DNA of 64,000 nucleotides, taken from Chloroflexi bacterium GWB2_49_20. Its GTDB lineage: Bacteria; Chloroflexota; Anaerolineae; Anaerolineales; Villigracilaceae. The DNA is taken from the NCBI GenBank assembly GCA_001796335.1, contig MGMF01000001.1, forward strand, positions 248,001 through 312,000. The letters run 5' to 3'. This document shows, in pieces, positions 30,628-39,411 of this stretch. The notes below the pieces were generated by a model. The model saw nothing but the letters and a program-made list of their open reading frames with translations, had not been told where the DNA came from and searched no databases. The stretch's first letter is position 1; the number at the start of each line of letters is the position of its first letter. The translations under genes were made by a program, and so were the position numbers.

Positions 30628-31572
30628 TCACACGCCTGTCTCGCCATACAATTTGCGGTGCACAGCGCTTAAAGCCCGCACCTGCTCTCCGGCATGATAG
30701 GAGGAACGTACCAGTGAGGCACTCTCCACCCATTTAAAACCAATGGATAACCCATATTCCTTGAGTTCCTTGAACTCTTCCAGGGTGTAGTAGCGGCTGA
30801 TCGGATAGTGCTTTTTGCTGGGCTGGAGATATTGCCCGATGGTCAGGATATCCACGCCCCAGGCGCGCTGGTCGCGCATGACCGCCTTGACCTCATCGAT
30901 TTCCTCACCCAACCCGACCATGATTCCGGATTTGGTAAGCACTTCGGGGTCAAGCTTCTTGGCGTTGCTGAGGGTGGCAGCCGCCCAGGCATAGTTATCC
31001 TGCGGTTGGATCTGCTTGAACAGGCGCGGCACAGTTTCCACGTTATGATTCAGGATCTCAGGGCGGGCTTCCATGACGATTTTCAGGGCTTCCAGGCTGC
31101 CCTTGAAATCCGGGATGAGCACCTCGATGGAGCAGCCCCGGTGCAGCTCGCGAATGCGCCGGATGACCATGGCAAAGATGGGAGCACCGCCATCCCGGCG
31201 TTCATCCCGGTTGACCGAAGTGATGACGGCATGTTTGAGTTTCATGGACTTGACTGCCTGGGCTACGCGTTCAGGTTCCAGCCAGTCCAGCGGACCGGGT
31301 TTGCCGTGTTTGATATCGCAAAACACGCATGAGCGCGTGCACACATCTCCCAGCATCAGGAAGGTGGCCGTACCAGATCCCCAGCACTCGCCCATGTTCG
31401 GGCACATGGCCTCTTCACACACGGTGTGAAGTTCCTTAACCCGCATCAACTGGTGGAGCTGTTGATAAGTTTCTCCGGACGGGGCACGGACTTTGATCCA
31501 TTCGGGGCGGCGCAAGGGGGTGGTATTGATCTGTTCGGGTTTTACGCGGTCGCGTGTAGGTGTGGCTGCCAT
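30628..31572 (-). CDS. lipA: Lipoyl synthase
   Basis: Radical-SAM enzyme inserting two sulfurs into octanoyl side chains to form lipoyl cofactor (314 residues). The auxiliary cluster motif [12 protein letters not shown] and the radical-SAM motif CVFCDI in [12 protein letters not shown] are intact, and RSSYHAGE near the C-terminus supplies the conserved Ser ligand. There is no lipB or lplA next to it. Confidence 0.96.
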   Translation of the reverse strand: MAATPTRDRVKPEQINTTPLRRPEWIKVRAPSGETYQQLHQLMRVKELHTVCEEAMCPNMGECWGSGTATFLMLGDVCTRSCVFCDIKHGKPGPLDWLEPERVAQAVKSMKLKHAVITSVNRDERRDGGAPIFAMVIRRIRELHRGCSIEVLIPDFKGSLEALKIVMEARPEILNHNVETVPRLFKQIQPQDNYAWAAATLSNAKKLDPEVLTKSGIMVGLGEEIDEVKAVMRDQRAWGVDILTIGQYLQPSKKHYPISRYYTLEEFKELKEYGLSIGFKWVESASLVRSSYHAGEQVRALSAVHRKLYGETGV

Positions 31573-31661
31573 AATCTCTCTTTGAAACGGTTAATATTTA
31601 TCAATTTTTTCTAGTATATTATACTATATTGTCGGTTTATATACCCGATTGAAATGCAGAC

Positions 31662-32984
31662 TCAAATATTATCGGTTTTTTTAACCACCAGGTGCAAACC
31701 AACCACCTTGACCACCTTGACCCGATCACCCTTGCAGACCGGGTCAGACCCCCCAGCCAGTTCCGCAGTCCACAATTCACCCCCCAACTGCACCTGTCCG
31801 CTGAATGTGATGTCACTGGATGCAACTCCATCCCGCCCGACCATGGATTCATGCCCGGTGCGAACCGGCACCTTTTGGGCGCGCAGGGCAAGTCCGATAA
31901 TGAATGCAAACATGGCGCCGGTTAGAATACCGATCAGGATGACCAGCGGCATGGATACCTTCTGAAATTGGGGGGTGCCCGGTGAGTTGAACAACACCAG
32001 CGCTCCAACAATGAAAGAGCCGATACCGGCCGCCGTCAGTGCGCCGTGAGTGGGTGCTTTAATATCCACAATAAATAACACAAAAGCGATCACGAGGAAT
32101 AAGAGCCCAAACCAGTTGACCGTCAGCACGCCCATACCGTAACCGGCAAATGCCAGGCAGACTACACCTATAAAACCAGCCACCCAGCCACCCGGGCTGG
32201 AAAGCTCGATGAAAATGGCCTGTACACCGATGCTCAACAGGATAAAGACCACATTGGGGTTGGTCAACATCTGCAGGATGGATTCGATCAGGGTCATGGG
32301 GATGGTTTCGATCACGGCCCCGGCGGTGTGCAGGCTGCGCTCACCCTCCACGGTCACCACCGTAAAGCCGTCCAGTTTGGCAAGCAGGTCATTTATGTCG
32401 GTGGCGACAAAATCCACCAATCCGGCCTGCAAGGCTTCACTGGCAGAGACTGCCCGCGCTTTTTCGATGGTATCTTCGGCCAATTGTACGGCCTGTGCGC
32501 CACGTCTCTCGGTCAGTGTGCGTACGGTAGCTTTGAGGGCTTCCATCTCCTTGGCTTTGAGGGTTTCCCCCAGGTCCTCACCCTGCCCACCCACCGGGCT
32601 GGCCGCACCGATGATGGTCTCGGGAGCCATGGCAGAAGCATGCCCTGCCAGTGTGATCACCGTCCCGGCGGACCCGGCCATTGCGCCGCGCGGAGCCACG
32701 TACACCACGATTGGCACCTGGCTGGCGCGCATATCCTGCAGCATGTTATTCATGGTATCAATTCCCCCGCCCGGAGTGTTCAACTGCAGGATGAGCAGCT
32801 CTGCTCCCTGCTGCCCGGCAAGTTTTATGGAACGCGCCAGGTATTCCTGCACTGCCGGGGCGATCGGCCCGTCGATATTCATCACCAGGACCAGGGGTAG
32901 GGGTGCACCACTTACCGCCTGCGCAGGCTGGAAAGCGAACAACAGGATCGTGATGGCAAGCAGGAAAATTCGTGTTTGTTTCAT
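31662..32984 (-). CDS. NfeD-family membrane serine protease
   Basis: A 440-residue protein. It begins with a signal peptide (about 1-24), then a ClpP-class serine-protease domain: LILQLNTPGG, then GAMAGSAGTVITLAGH with the probable nucleophile Ser. Four or five transmembrane helices follow (about 235-370), and a C-terminal OB-fold NfeD domain ends the protein. This long NfeD1b type is linked to membrane-protein quality control, usually with a stomatin partner, which is absent here. Confidence 0.9.
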   Translation of the reverse strand: MKQTRIFLLAITILLFAFQPAQAVSGAPLPLVLVMNIDGPIAPAVQEYLARSIKLAGQQGAELLILQLNTPGGGIDTMNNMLQDMRASQVPIVVYVAPRGAMAGSAGTVITLAGHASAMAPETIIGAASPVGGQGEDLGETLKAKEMEALKATVRTLTERRGAQAVQLAEDTIEKARAVSASEALQAGLVDFVATDINDLLAKLDGFTVVTVEGERSLHTAGAVIETIPMTLIESILQMLTNPNVVFILLSIGVQAIFIELSSPGGWVAGFIGVVCLAFAGYGMGVLTVNWFGLLFLVIAFVLFIVDIKAPTHGALTAAGIGSFIVGALVLFNSPGTPQFQKVSMPLVILIGILTGAMFAFIIGLALRAQKVPVRTGHESMVGRDGVASSDITFSGQVQLGGELWTAELAGGSDPVCKGDRVKVVKVVGLHLVVKKTDNI

Positions 32985-33031
32985 ATCAGCTCCACGGATA
33001 TTATAACCTTTATATTAATCCCAATCCTGGC

Positions 33032-33060
33032 TTGACCGTCTGCGCGCCTCACGGTAAAAT
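33032..33060 (+). promoter_or_regulatory. Sigma-70-type promoter of tRNA-Gly
   Basis: TTGACC at 33032-33037 and TAAAAT at 33055-33060 are separated by 17 nt. The tRNA starts 14 nt downstream. Confidence 0.8.
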
Positions 33061-33073
33061 CAGGCACACAAAT

Positions 33074-33144
33074 GCGGGTATAGCTCAGGGGCAGAGCACC
33101 TGCCTTCCAAGCAGGCTACACGGGTTCGAATCCCGTTACCCGCT
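33074..33144 (+). tRNA. tRNA-Gly (anticodon TCC)
   Basis: A 71-nt tRNA. Acceptor arms GCGGGTA and TACCCGC pair, with discriminator T. The anticodon stem CCTGC/GCAGG encloses CTTCCAA, giving TCC. TTCGAAT T-loop. CCA is not encoded. Confidence 0.97.
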
Positions 33145-33157
33145 CCTGTTTATTCTA

Positions 33158-33195
33158 AAAAATCACCTTAACCTCTCCCGGGTCAGGTGATTTTT
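33158..33195 (+). terminator. Intrinsic terminator of tRNA-Gly
   Basis: An 11-bp stem AAAAATCACCT (33158-33168) with AGGTGATTTTT (33185-33195), ending in T-rich sequence 14 nt after the tRNA. Confidence 0.82.
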
Positions 33196-33291
33196 AGTTC
33201 CGGCAGCTTGCATTCCTTCGGGCTGCAACCATTTTTCCCCAACCTGGCGTAAAATACAAGCAGAGTAATCCCTTGCTGCAAAGGAGGCCCG

Positions 33292-33999
33292 ATGACACTC
33301 TATACCCTGAGTCCCTCCGACCTCACTTTTTTGTGGGACGGATGCAGATTCTGCTTCTGTATGAAAGTAAAACACAGCATCATTTACCGCGGACCCTTCC
33401 CCGGCATGTTTGGGACCATGGGTGATCTGACCAGCCGGTTCTACCTGGATAAACCCACCTCCGAGATCTCCCCTGACCTGCCGCCGGGTATTGTCAAATA
33501 TAAGGAGAAATGGGTCAAATCCAGCCCCATCTTCTTCCCGGAGTATGCCTCGCAGTGCGTCATCCGCGGCCGCTTCGACGCGGTCATTGCCTTTGAGGAT
33601 GGCTCCTACGGCATTATCGATTACAAGACATCAGACGCCTCCGCAGAAAAAGCCGCCTTCTACAGCCGGCAGTTATCCGCCTACGCGTATGCCCTCGAAA
33701 ACCCGGCTCCCGGCGCGCTCAACTTTTCACCCATCACCCGGCTGGGGCTGTTTATCATCACCCCCCATCGTTATGAAAAAATATCGAGTGAAGAAGCAGC
33801 CTTCATCACCCGCACCACCTGGATGGATGTGCCCCGGGATGAACGCAGTTTCCTGGCATTTTTAGGAGAAGTCATGTCCGTTCTGGACGCCCCCCAGCCC
33901 CCGCAGTCCGCTGAATCTTGCGCACTGTGCAATTACAGGCAAGCCATGGGTGGGTTTGATGATAATGAATCCCCGTTCATGAACACCAATCTGGAATGA
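33292..33999 (+). CDS. PD-(D/E)XK nuclease-fold protein (RecB/Cas4-like)
   Basis: A 235-residue protein. RGRFDAVIAFEDGSYGIIDYKTS (about 95-117) carries the RecB-type motif with catalytic Asp, Asp and Lys, followed by the QLSAYAYAL helix (QxxxY motif). Cysteines at the N-terminus (CRFCFC) and C-terminus (CALC) are placed as in Cas4/AddB proteins that hold a [4Fe-4S] cluster. No cas gene or CRISPR is near. Probably a stand-alone DNA-processing nuclease. AAAGGAGG sits 5 nt before the ATG. Confidence 0.78.
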   Translation: MTLYTLSPSDLTFLWDGCRFCFCMKVKHSIIYRGPFPGMFGTMGDLTSRFYLDKPTSEISPDLPPGIVKYKEKWVKSSPIFFPEYASQCVIRGRFDAVIAFEDGSYGIIDYKTSDASAEKAAFYSRQLSAYAYALENPAPGALNFSPITRLGLFIITPHRYEKISSEEAAFITRTTWMDVPRDERSFLAFLGEVMSVLDAPQPPQSAESCALCNYRQAMGGFDDNESPFMNTNLE

Positions 34000-34024
34000 A
34001 CTTATCCCGTCAGGAGAACTACAA

Positions 34025-35755
34025 ATGATAAAGCCGAAACACTTAAAGATCTGGTTGCTGCTGGTTTTATTGGAAGGATCCCTGTCCGGGATCTACCTGG
34101 TCGCCATGCAGTTCGACTCCAACCGTGGTCACACCCTTAACTACCCTGCCATCCGCCTGGCCCTGGCCGGATTGGGTGGCTTGCTGCTGGTGGTCTGCCT
34201 GGGCTTGCTGTGGAATTTCCAGCGGCGTCCCAATTCCGCACTCAACCTGTGCACCCGCCTGGACGAAAAGCTGACCGGAACGACCCGCCGCCTGTTCGTG
34301 CTCCAGTTCTTCCTGGGGGTGGCGCTGGTCTTCATCACTGAGCTGTACCTGATGAGCTATATCTCCATCCCCCAACCCCTGCGCCCTGTGCTGGTTTGGG
34401 GCTGGTTTATCTGCATGCACACCTGGCTGATGCTGCGCCTGTTGTACCGAAACCTTTACCACCAGAGACCCGGCCTGTTTGCCCGCCTGCGCTCCAAATG
34501 GCAGGGCAGCCTGCCGGTCCAGCGCCAGGTCATGCAGATAATGTTCGTCATCGGCCTGATCTATTTTGCCGCCTTCATCCCGATCAATTCCAACAGCCAG
34601 CCCACAAATTTCAAACCCTATTTTGGGCACGATGACGAGATCGTCATCTATCCCAGTGTCATTAATATCCTAACACCCGGCGCCACATTTACGGAGAGCG
34701 TCAACAACCTGCTGGTCGACAACAACTGGTGGTACGGCTACCCCTACCTGTCCATCTCTGCCGCCACCCTGATCCTGCCCCGCATCCTATATGGCCCGGC
34801 TTTTGGCGAGCATGTTCAACTTAACCTGCTGCTCCTGCGCCAGTTCATCAACATCCTGCCCATGCTGCTGGCCCTGGCATTGCTGGTGTACCTGGTGACG
34901 CGTTTTAAATCTCTGCCCACCTCGGTGGGCATGTACCTGTTCCTGCTGTCCCTGCCCGGGGTATTTATATTTGACATGCGCTTCTGGCATCCAGACAGCC
35001 TAGTCTTGCTGCTGGTCTTATTGACCTTCTTCTTCCTGCAGCGGGATGCCTTGCGCTTTAAAAAATATTTCTACCTGGCTGCCGTCACCTGCGCCCTGGC
35101 AGCTGTCATCAAACTATGGGGATTATTCTTTTTCCTGGCCATCGCCGGGTACCTGCTGGCCGGGATGCTGCGCAAAGTGATCCCCCTCAAAAAGGCTGTG
35201 CTGGCCGGGGTCGGATTCATTGCCGTCATGGGTCTCACCATCATCATTTCCAGCCCATGCCTGCTGTACCCCGCCACGGTGAAATCTTTGGTCAATACCT
35301 GGGGGCACCAGCTCACAACCAATGCCACAGGTTATAACGAACCTGATCCGGAAGGCGTTTACCAGACCGGCCTGCCCAACTGGCTGCGTTATTTCAACAA
35401 GTACTTCATGCACCCGTGGTTCTTCTTCTTTGCCTTTACTGCGCTGGTGCTGGGATCCTTATGGGGTTCGCAGGTTTATCTTAACCGCCTGCTGCTGGCC
35501 TGGTGCCTGGTGACCGTCGTATACCTGGTGGAATTTGTGGCGGTCAAGTCTTATCAATATATGCTGCCCGTCATGCTGCCCCTCTATGCCGGCGGATTCC
35601 TGCTGCCGGCCCTGGCAGAACCTGGTACCGGGCTGCGCGGCCCGGCCTGGCTGACTCGTCCACTCACCCGCCGCCTGCTGTGGGGTTTGCTGCTGCTGAT
35701 GGTCATCGGCCAGTTCGCGGTCAACATCAATACCATCCTAAAATTTCTGTCCTAG
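34025..35755 (+). CDS. Polytopic membrane protein, probable GT-C glycosyltransferase
   Basis: A 576-residue protein with about 11-12 hydrophobic helices across its length. GHDDEIVIYP (about residue 200) has adjacent acidic residues after a helix, similar to the donor-binding loop of GT39/GT83 enzymes, and FWHPDSLVLLLVLLTFFFLQ resembles the same families. It lies 25 nt after the PD-(D/E)XK gene on the same strand; GGAG is upstream of the ATG. Substrate unknown. Confidence 0.7.
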   Translation: MIKPKHLKIWLLLVLLEGSLSGIYLVAMQFDSNRGHTLNYPAIRLALAGLGGLLLVVCLGLLWNFQRRPNSALNLCTRLDEKLTGTTRRLFVLQFFLGVALVFITELYLMSYISIPQPLRPVLVWGWFICMHTWLMLRLLYRNLYHQRPGLFARLRSKWQGSLPVQRQVMQIMFVIGLIYFAAFIPINSNSQPTNFKPYFGHDDEIVIYPSVINILTPGATFTESVNNLLVDNNWWYGYPYLSISAATLILPRILYGPAFGEHVQLNLLLLRQFINILPMLLALALLVYLVTRFKSLPTSVGMYLFLLSLPGVFIFDMRFWHPDSLVLLLVLLTFFFLQRDALRFKKYFYLAAVTCALAAVIKLWGLFFFLAIAGYLLAGMLRKVIPLKKAVLAGVGFIAVMGLTIIISSPCLLYPATVKSLVNTWGHQLTTNATGYNEPDPEGVYQTGLPNWLRYFNKYFMHPWFFFFAFTALVLGSLWGSQVYLNRLLLAWCLVTVVYLVEFVAVKSYQYMLPVMLPLYAGGFLLPALAEPGTGLRGPAWLTRPLTRRLLWGLLLLMVIGQFAVNINTILKFLS

Positions 35756-35861
35756 CTTTTTTACAGCTTCTTACATCAATTTCTGAACTTATTGTGTGTG
35801 CTTAAATTCTCACAAATCACAGAAATAGGGTTCAAATATTTAAGCAGTACCCTGTAAACAA

Positions 35862-35870
35862 TGCTATAAT
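35862..35870 (+). promoter_or_regulatory. Extended -10 promoter of tRNA-Ile2
   Basis: TGCTATAAT, an extended -10 element 12 nt upstream of the tRNA. There is no good -35, which an extended -10 can replace. Confidence 0.6.
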
Positions 35871-35882
35871 TACCCTGCCTTC

Positions 35883-35955
35883 GGGCCCGTAGCTCAGCGG
35901 TTAGAGCAGGCGACTCATAATCGCTTGGTCGCTGGTTCGAATCCAGCCGGGCCCA
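35883..35955 (+). tRNA. tRNA-Ile2 (anticodon CAT, lysidine type)
   Basis: A 73-nt tRNA. Acceptor arms GGGCCCG and CGGGCCC pair, with discriminator A. The anticodon arm GGCGA-CTCATAA-TCGCT gives CAT. The stretch from the anticodon stem to the T-loop matches, as far as I recall, the E. coli AUA-reading ileX tRNA (GGCGACTCATAATCGCTTGG), rather than elongator or initiator Met tRNA. CAT would be modified to lysidine by TilS. The 3' part serves as attB for the adjacent integrative element, and its last bases come from the element side. Confidence 0.93.
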
Positions 35956-35956
35956 C
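35922..35956 (+). repeat. attL: 35-bp direct repeat in tRNA-Ile2
   Basis: From CGCTTGGTCGCTGG in the anticodon stem to the end of the tRNA plus one base. It is identical to 45457-45491. It restores a full tRNA at the left junction. Confidence 0.93.
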
Positions 35957-36067
35957 TTTTGATGCATCTTTTAAGGTGCAGTTTACAAATTAAAGAAAAA
36001 AATAATAATCTTTTTTAATAATTTCATAGTAATTTTCTTATTCCCACCTCAACACTAAATAAATATT

Positions 36068-36988
36068 ATGGAAAATCCAAAAGACACTCAACAAATAATA
36101 CAAAACCCTCTTAAGTTGATTCTAAGAAATTTGCGGTTGCTTGAACTTGTGTTAATTGCAAAAAGAAATAAGCCATTCTTTGATGAATTTGTTTCTTTTA
36201 TCATTAGCAAAGGTTATCAATCTGTTTATGAGTTTATTATTGAACCAGATAACCAGAAAGCTATTAGTACAATTTCTGATTATTTTTATTATGAACCTAG
36301 TGAATTATTATTTGATGGTTTACTCCGCCCTTATCCACCTAATAAGGCTAAGTGGTTTTTTATTTCATGGCTATTTAGAGACGCAGCCACTCAAAGACTT
36401 CAACCACTTCTCTCTAATGTTCCAGGAAAAAGTGATATAGAAAGAAAGACATTTTTATTAAATGAATTAAGAATAGATGTAGGACCACTCTTCCCAGACC
36501 CACACAGTTGGGAATGGCCAGCTTTTAATGAAATAATGATAACAAGATTAGAGGGAAGTAGAAGGGCTTTAAAAGGAACCCGGATAGAAGAACTAGTTCG
36601 AAGTGTATTAAGAGATCTAATAAATACAAATCACTTATCTTTAATAATTAGTAACGCCCAAGTAAAAGTTAACGATGAGACATATGATATCGAAGTAAAA
36701 GGTAAATCAGGCACATTACTTATTCCTGTAAAAACTAGGGAAACAATGGGTGGAGGTCACGCACTTTTATTTACTAGAGACATTCATAAATCTATAAATT
36801 CTGCAATCCAAATTGGATACCATTGTATACCTGTTGTAATTGCCGAATCTTGGTCAGGAAACTTGGATACTTTGAAATCAGAAAAATATATATATATTCA
36901 AGCCAATCCGAATCAACTTGAAACAATTGAACCAATGTTACGAGAAAAGTTGTTTGATATTATTTCAATACTCAAAGTTATTGAATAA
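36068..36988 (+). CDS. Putative type II restriction endonuclease
   Basis: A 306-residue protein directly beside a DNA methyltransferase. The segment ETYDIEVKGKSGTLLIPVKT (about residues 202-221) followed by RETMGGGHALLFTRDI has the Asp...xVK pattern of PD-(D/E)XK restriction enzymes. The IPVKTRET-GGGH block is a signature I associate with certain type II endonucleases. It is convergent with the methylase (stops adjacent at 36988/36989). There is no Shine-Dalgarno before the ATG. Recognition site unknown. Confidence 0.72.
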   Translation: MENPKDTQQIIQNPLKLILRNLRLLELVLIAKRNKPFFDEFVSFIISKGYQSVYEFIIEPDNQKAISTISDYFYYEPSELLFDGLLRPYPPNKAKWFFISWLFRDAATQRLQPLLSNVPGKSDIERKTFLLNELRIDVGPLFPDPHSWEWPAFNEIMITRLEGSRRALKGTRIEELVRSVLRDLINTNHLSLIISNAQVKVNDETYDIEVKGKSGTLLIPVKTRETMGGGHALLFTRDIHKSINSAIQIGYHCIPVVIAESWSGNLDTLKSEKYIYIQANPNQLETIEPMLREKLFDIISILKVIE

Positions 36989-37882
36989 TTACAATAAAGA
37001 ACCCTGAATTAATCTTTTTTTTGCCATTTCACAATATTCCGGGTTGCTATCTATTCCTATGTAATAGCGCCCTAATTTATTAGCAACTACTGCAGTTGTT
37101 CCACTTCCAATAAAAGGATCCAATACAATCCCGTTTTCTGGACAACCTGCTAATATACAAATCTCCACTAATTTTTCTGGGAAAACCGCAAAATGAGAAT
37201 CTCTAGATTTTGATAGAGGAATCTCCCATACTGTTCGCCTATTTCTTCCTAATGGATTAAATATTTTATCCCAATTACCACTGTGTAAATTAGTTACACC
37301 TGCAAACTTTCCGTTCTCAGGCGTTCCATTTGCTTTACCTAAATGATTCCGTCCACCTTTCATTCTGCTTTTATCAGAAAAAGTAATATAAGGTTCACGA
37401 ACAGCATCAGCATTATAAAAATATTCTTTACTCTTTACAAATAAGAATATATATTCGTGATCAATTGTCGGTCTGTTTTTTACTGGTGAGGGCATGGCAT
37501 TTGGTTTATGCCAAATAATGTCAGATCTTAATATCCATTTCGAATTTATTTGTGCAATTGCTACCCTCCAAGGCATCCCAAGTAATTCATTATCAATATA
37601 TTTATCACCCAGGTTTAACCAAAATGTGCCATCTTGTTTAAGAATTCTTTTGCATTCAACAAAAACTTCCGTAAGATTATTTATATATTCTTCTACATTG
37701 GCCTCATTACCAATTTGAACAGCTGTACTGTAATCCCGTTGTTTGTAGTAAGGGGGACTTGTAATAATGCAATTCACTGAACTGCTAGGAATTTCTTTTA
37801 AAACATCAACTGCATTTCCAAACTTAATAGTATTAATGATATCCCTATTAAAGATTTCATTAATGTTGTTCTCGTCTCTCAT
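36989..37882 (-). CDS. Site-specific DNA methyltransferase (beta class, N4-C or N6-A)
   Basis: A 297-residue SAM-dependent methylase that would protect DNA from the adjacent endonuclease. The catalytic motif TSPPYYKQRDYS is near the N-terminus (about 41-52) and SAM motif I (DPFIGSGTTAVVANKLGRYY) near the C-terminus, so the order is that of beta-class enzymes. TSPPY is most often seen in m4C methylases but does not exclude m6A. GAGG precedes the ATG at 37882. Confidence 0.93.
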   Translation of the reverse strand: MRDENNINEIFNRDIINTIKFGNAVDVLKEIPSSSVNCIITSPPYYKQRDYSTAVQIGNEANVEEYINNLTEVFVECKRILKQDGTFWLNLGDKYIDNELLGMPWRVAIAQINSKWILRSDIIWHKPNAMPSPVKNRPTIDHEYIFLFVKSKEYFYNADAVREPYITFSDKSRMKGGRNHLGKANGTPENGKFAGVTNLHSGNWDKIFNPLGRNRRTVWEIPLSKSRDSHFAVFPEKLVEICILAGCPENGIVLDPFIGSGTTAVVANKLGRYYIGIDSNPEYCEMAKKRLIQGSLL

Positions 37883-37941
37883 AAATAACCTCGATAATTG
37901 GAACAGATTATAATGACTTTTTTCAAAAATAATAGCATTCT

Positions 37942-38994
37942 TTATAATTTTTGTAATAACTGCTCTATTAAAGTGACCAACACTTCATTATTCCGAATTA
38001 CTTTCATATCCTCTTTTTCACCAATATTGGTTATTTGTTCTCTAACATCTATTCTTGAAAGTATTCCATAAACCCCGTCAGTAATACTAATATTTGAATG
38101 CATTAGATTTTGACTAACGGCTTTTAACGCCAAAATATCTTTTGAGTTCTTCAAAGCATAAACCGCATGACCGTGTCTAAATTTATGTGGGGAGTGATAA
38201 GTTAAATCAACTTTTTTAAGCCATTGTCTCAAATCCTTACTCGGTCTTTGGTAACGATTTTCACCTACTTTAAGGATTTGTGGATCTAATTCCCCTGTAT
38301 CAGGGGATGCAGGAGCAAACCAAAATCCATTATTCGGCAATACATTTCGAATTTCTATATCCCAATCTCTAACAACATCTAATAATTCGGGAATATTTAA
38401 TAAATAAGTGGTGGCATGTTTTTTAAATTTTGTATGAACCCCTAACTTTGGCCATTGTTTTATAGTTAGGTTTTCAATATCTACAGCCATTATCGGCAAA
38501 GTGACAAATGCTCCCACTCTTATCCCTGACAAAAACCAAAATACAGCAGCAGCCCTAATACGCCTATCTCTATAAGTAAATACTGATGCTTTAGCAATTG
38601 CCATTATTTCTTCTAAGGTTACCGCTTCATGTTCTCTATACTCAATAGTCATTCTTGGAGTTTTAAGAGTATCCAACCATGCTTGTGAAACAACCCCAAA
38701 ACCTCTCCGATGAGTTGTTAGCCACTTATAAAAATTATGAGCCGCTCTTATTACTTTTCTAATGTAAATAGGAGATAGGATTTTTGAATTTTTATCACGA
38801 TTTGCAGTTAACATATAATCGGGAAAAACTGGACGGATAGAAGAAGATTTTTCAAATGGTTCATTACCAGCCCATTCCAGCAAATGAGAGAGCATAGTTT
38901 CTTCTAATCTTAAAGAATTCTTAGATAGAAGATCTACTTCACGCCGATAATGCAAATATGCTCGTATGAATTTCCAATTTTCCCGATTAATCAT
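37942..38994 (-). CDS. Tyrosine recombinase (integrase)
   Basis: About 350 residues. The catalytic set is visible in the C-terminal half: SGIRVGAFVTLP (Arg I), HKFRHG (HxxR) and LMHSNISITDGVYG with the second His/Asn position and the nucleophile Tyr. The N-terminal part is a SAM-like core-binding domain. The ATG at 38994 overlaps the upstream gene's stop as ATGA, implying translational coupling; a GTG three codons earlier is possible. It should catalyse integration at the tRNA-Ile2 repeat and, with a helper, excision. Confidence 0.93.
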   Translation of the reverse strand: MINRENWKFIRAYLHYRREVDLLSKNSLRLEETMLSHLLEWAGNEPFEKSSSIRPVFPDYMLTANRDKNSKILSPIYIRKVIRAAHNFYKWLTTHRRGFGVVSQAWLDTLKTPRMTIEYREHEAVTLEEIMAIAKASVFTYRDRRIRAAAVFWFLSGIRVGAFVTLPIMAVDIENLTIKQWPKLGVHTKFKKHATTYLLNIPELLDVVRDWDIEIRNVLPNNGFWFAPASPDTGELDPQILKVGENRYQRPSKDLRQWLKKVDLTYHSPHKFRHGHAVYALKNSKDILALKAVSQNLMHSNISITDGVYGILSRIDVREQITNIGEKEDMKVIRNNEVLVTLIEQLLQKL

Positions 38995-39401
38995 TTTCCC
39001 CACTTTTTATTTTCAATGATCCTTGGAAGCTTACGTCCACAATTTGGGCATTTACAAATCCAGTATATAAAACCGCCTTTTTTAATCAAATGGGGGTTAT
39101 TCATAATAACTGGTTTCTTACAAGTCAAGCAAAAAGCCTCATTTTTCCCTAATTCTATTCTTGGATAAAAAAATTCATACCATTCTTGAAATTCTTTTCC
39201 ATTTATCCATAGACGTCGTTTGTTATCTCTTCTATGTGGACACCCTTGATGCATATAAACTCGATACACCTGTCTACGATTAAAACCAACCTCAATTGCT
39301 AATTCACCTGGTGTATATTCCATATCCAGCAGCTTAATTAAACGCATTCGCTGATAACCTTTTAGACGACCTTTTAAAATAATCTCGGTTTGGTCCGTCA
39401 T
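38991..39401 (-). CDS. HTH / zinc-ribbon DNA-binding protein, candidate excisionase
   Basis: About 136 residues. The N-terminal region contains a helix-turn-helix (YTPGELAIEVGFNRRQVYRV) and a basic winged segment (RRDNKRRLWINGKEFQEWYE), like an excisionase. The C-terminus has a zinc ribbon CLTCKK...CKCPNC. The ATG at 39401 has GAGGA upstream and lies 10 nt after the rep stop. It is translationally coupled to the integrase, so a role as recombination directionality factor is likely. Function is inferred from position and domains. Confidence 0.68.
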   Translation of the reverse strand: MTDQTEIILKGRLKGYQRMRLIKLLDMEYTPGELAIEVGFNRRQVYRVYMHQGCPHRRDNKRRLWINGKEFQEWYEFFYPRIELGKNEAFCLTCKKPVIMNNPHLIKKGGFIYWICKCPNCGRKLPRIIENKKWGK

Positions 39402-39411
39402 ATAATCCTCT

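Noticed and set aside
33292-33999. Cas4 adaptation nuclease
   Set aside because: Cysteine and RecB motifs are similar, but no CRISPR repeat or other cas gene is in the window.
35883-35955. tRNA-Met
   Set aside because: The anticodon is CAT, but the anticodon arm and T-arm follow the AUA-reading tRNA-Ile2 pattern, so the lysidine-type isoleucine tRNA is the better call.
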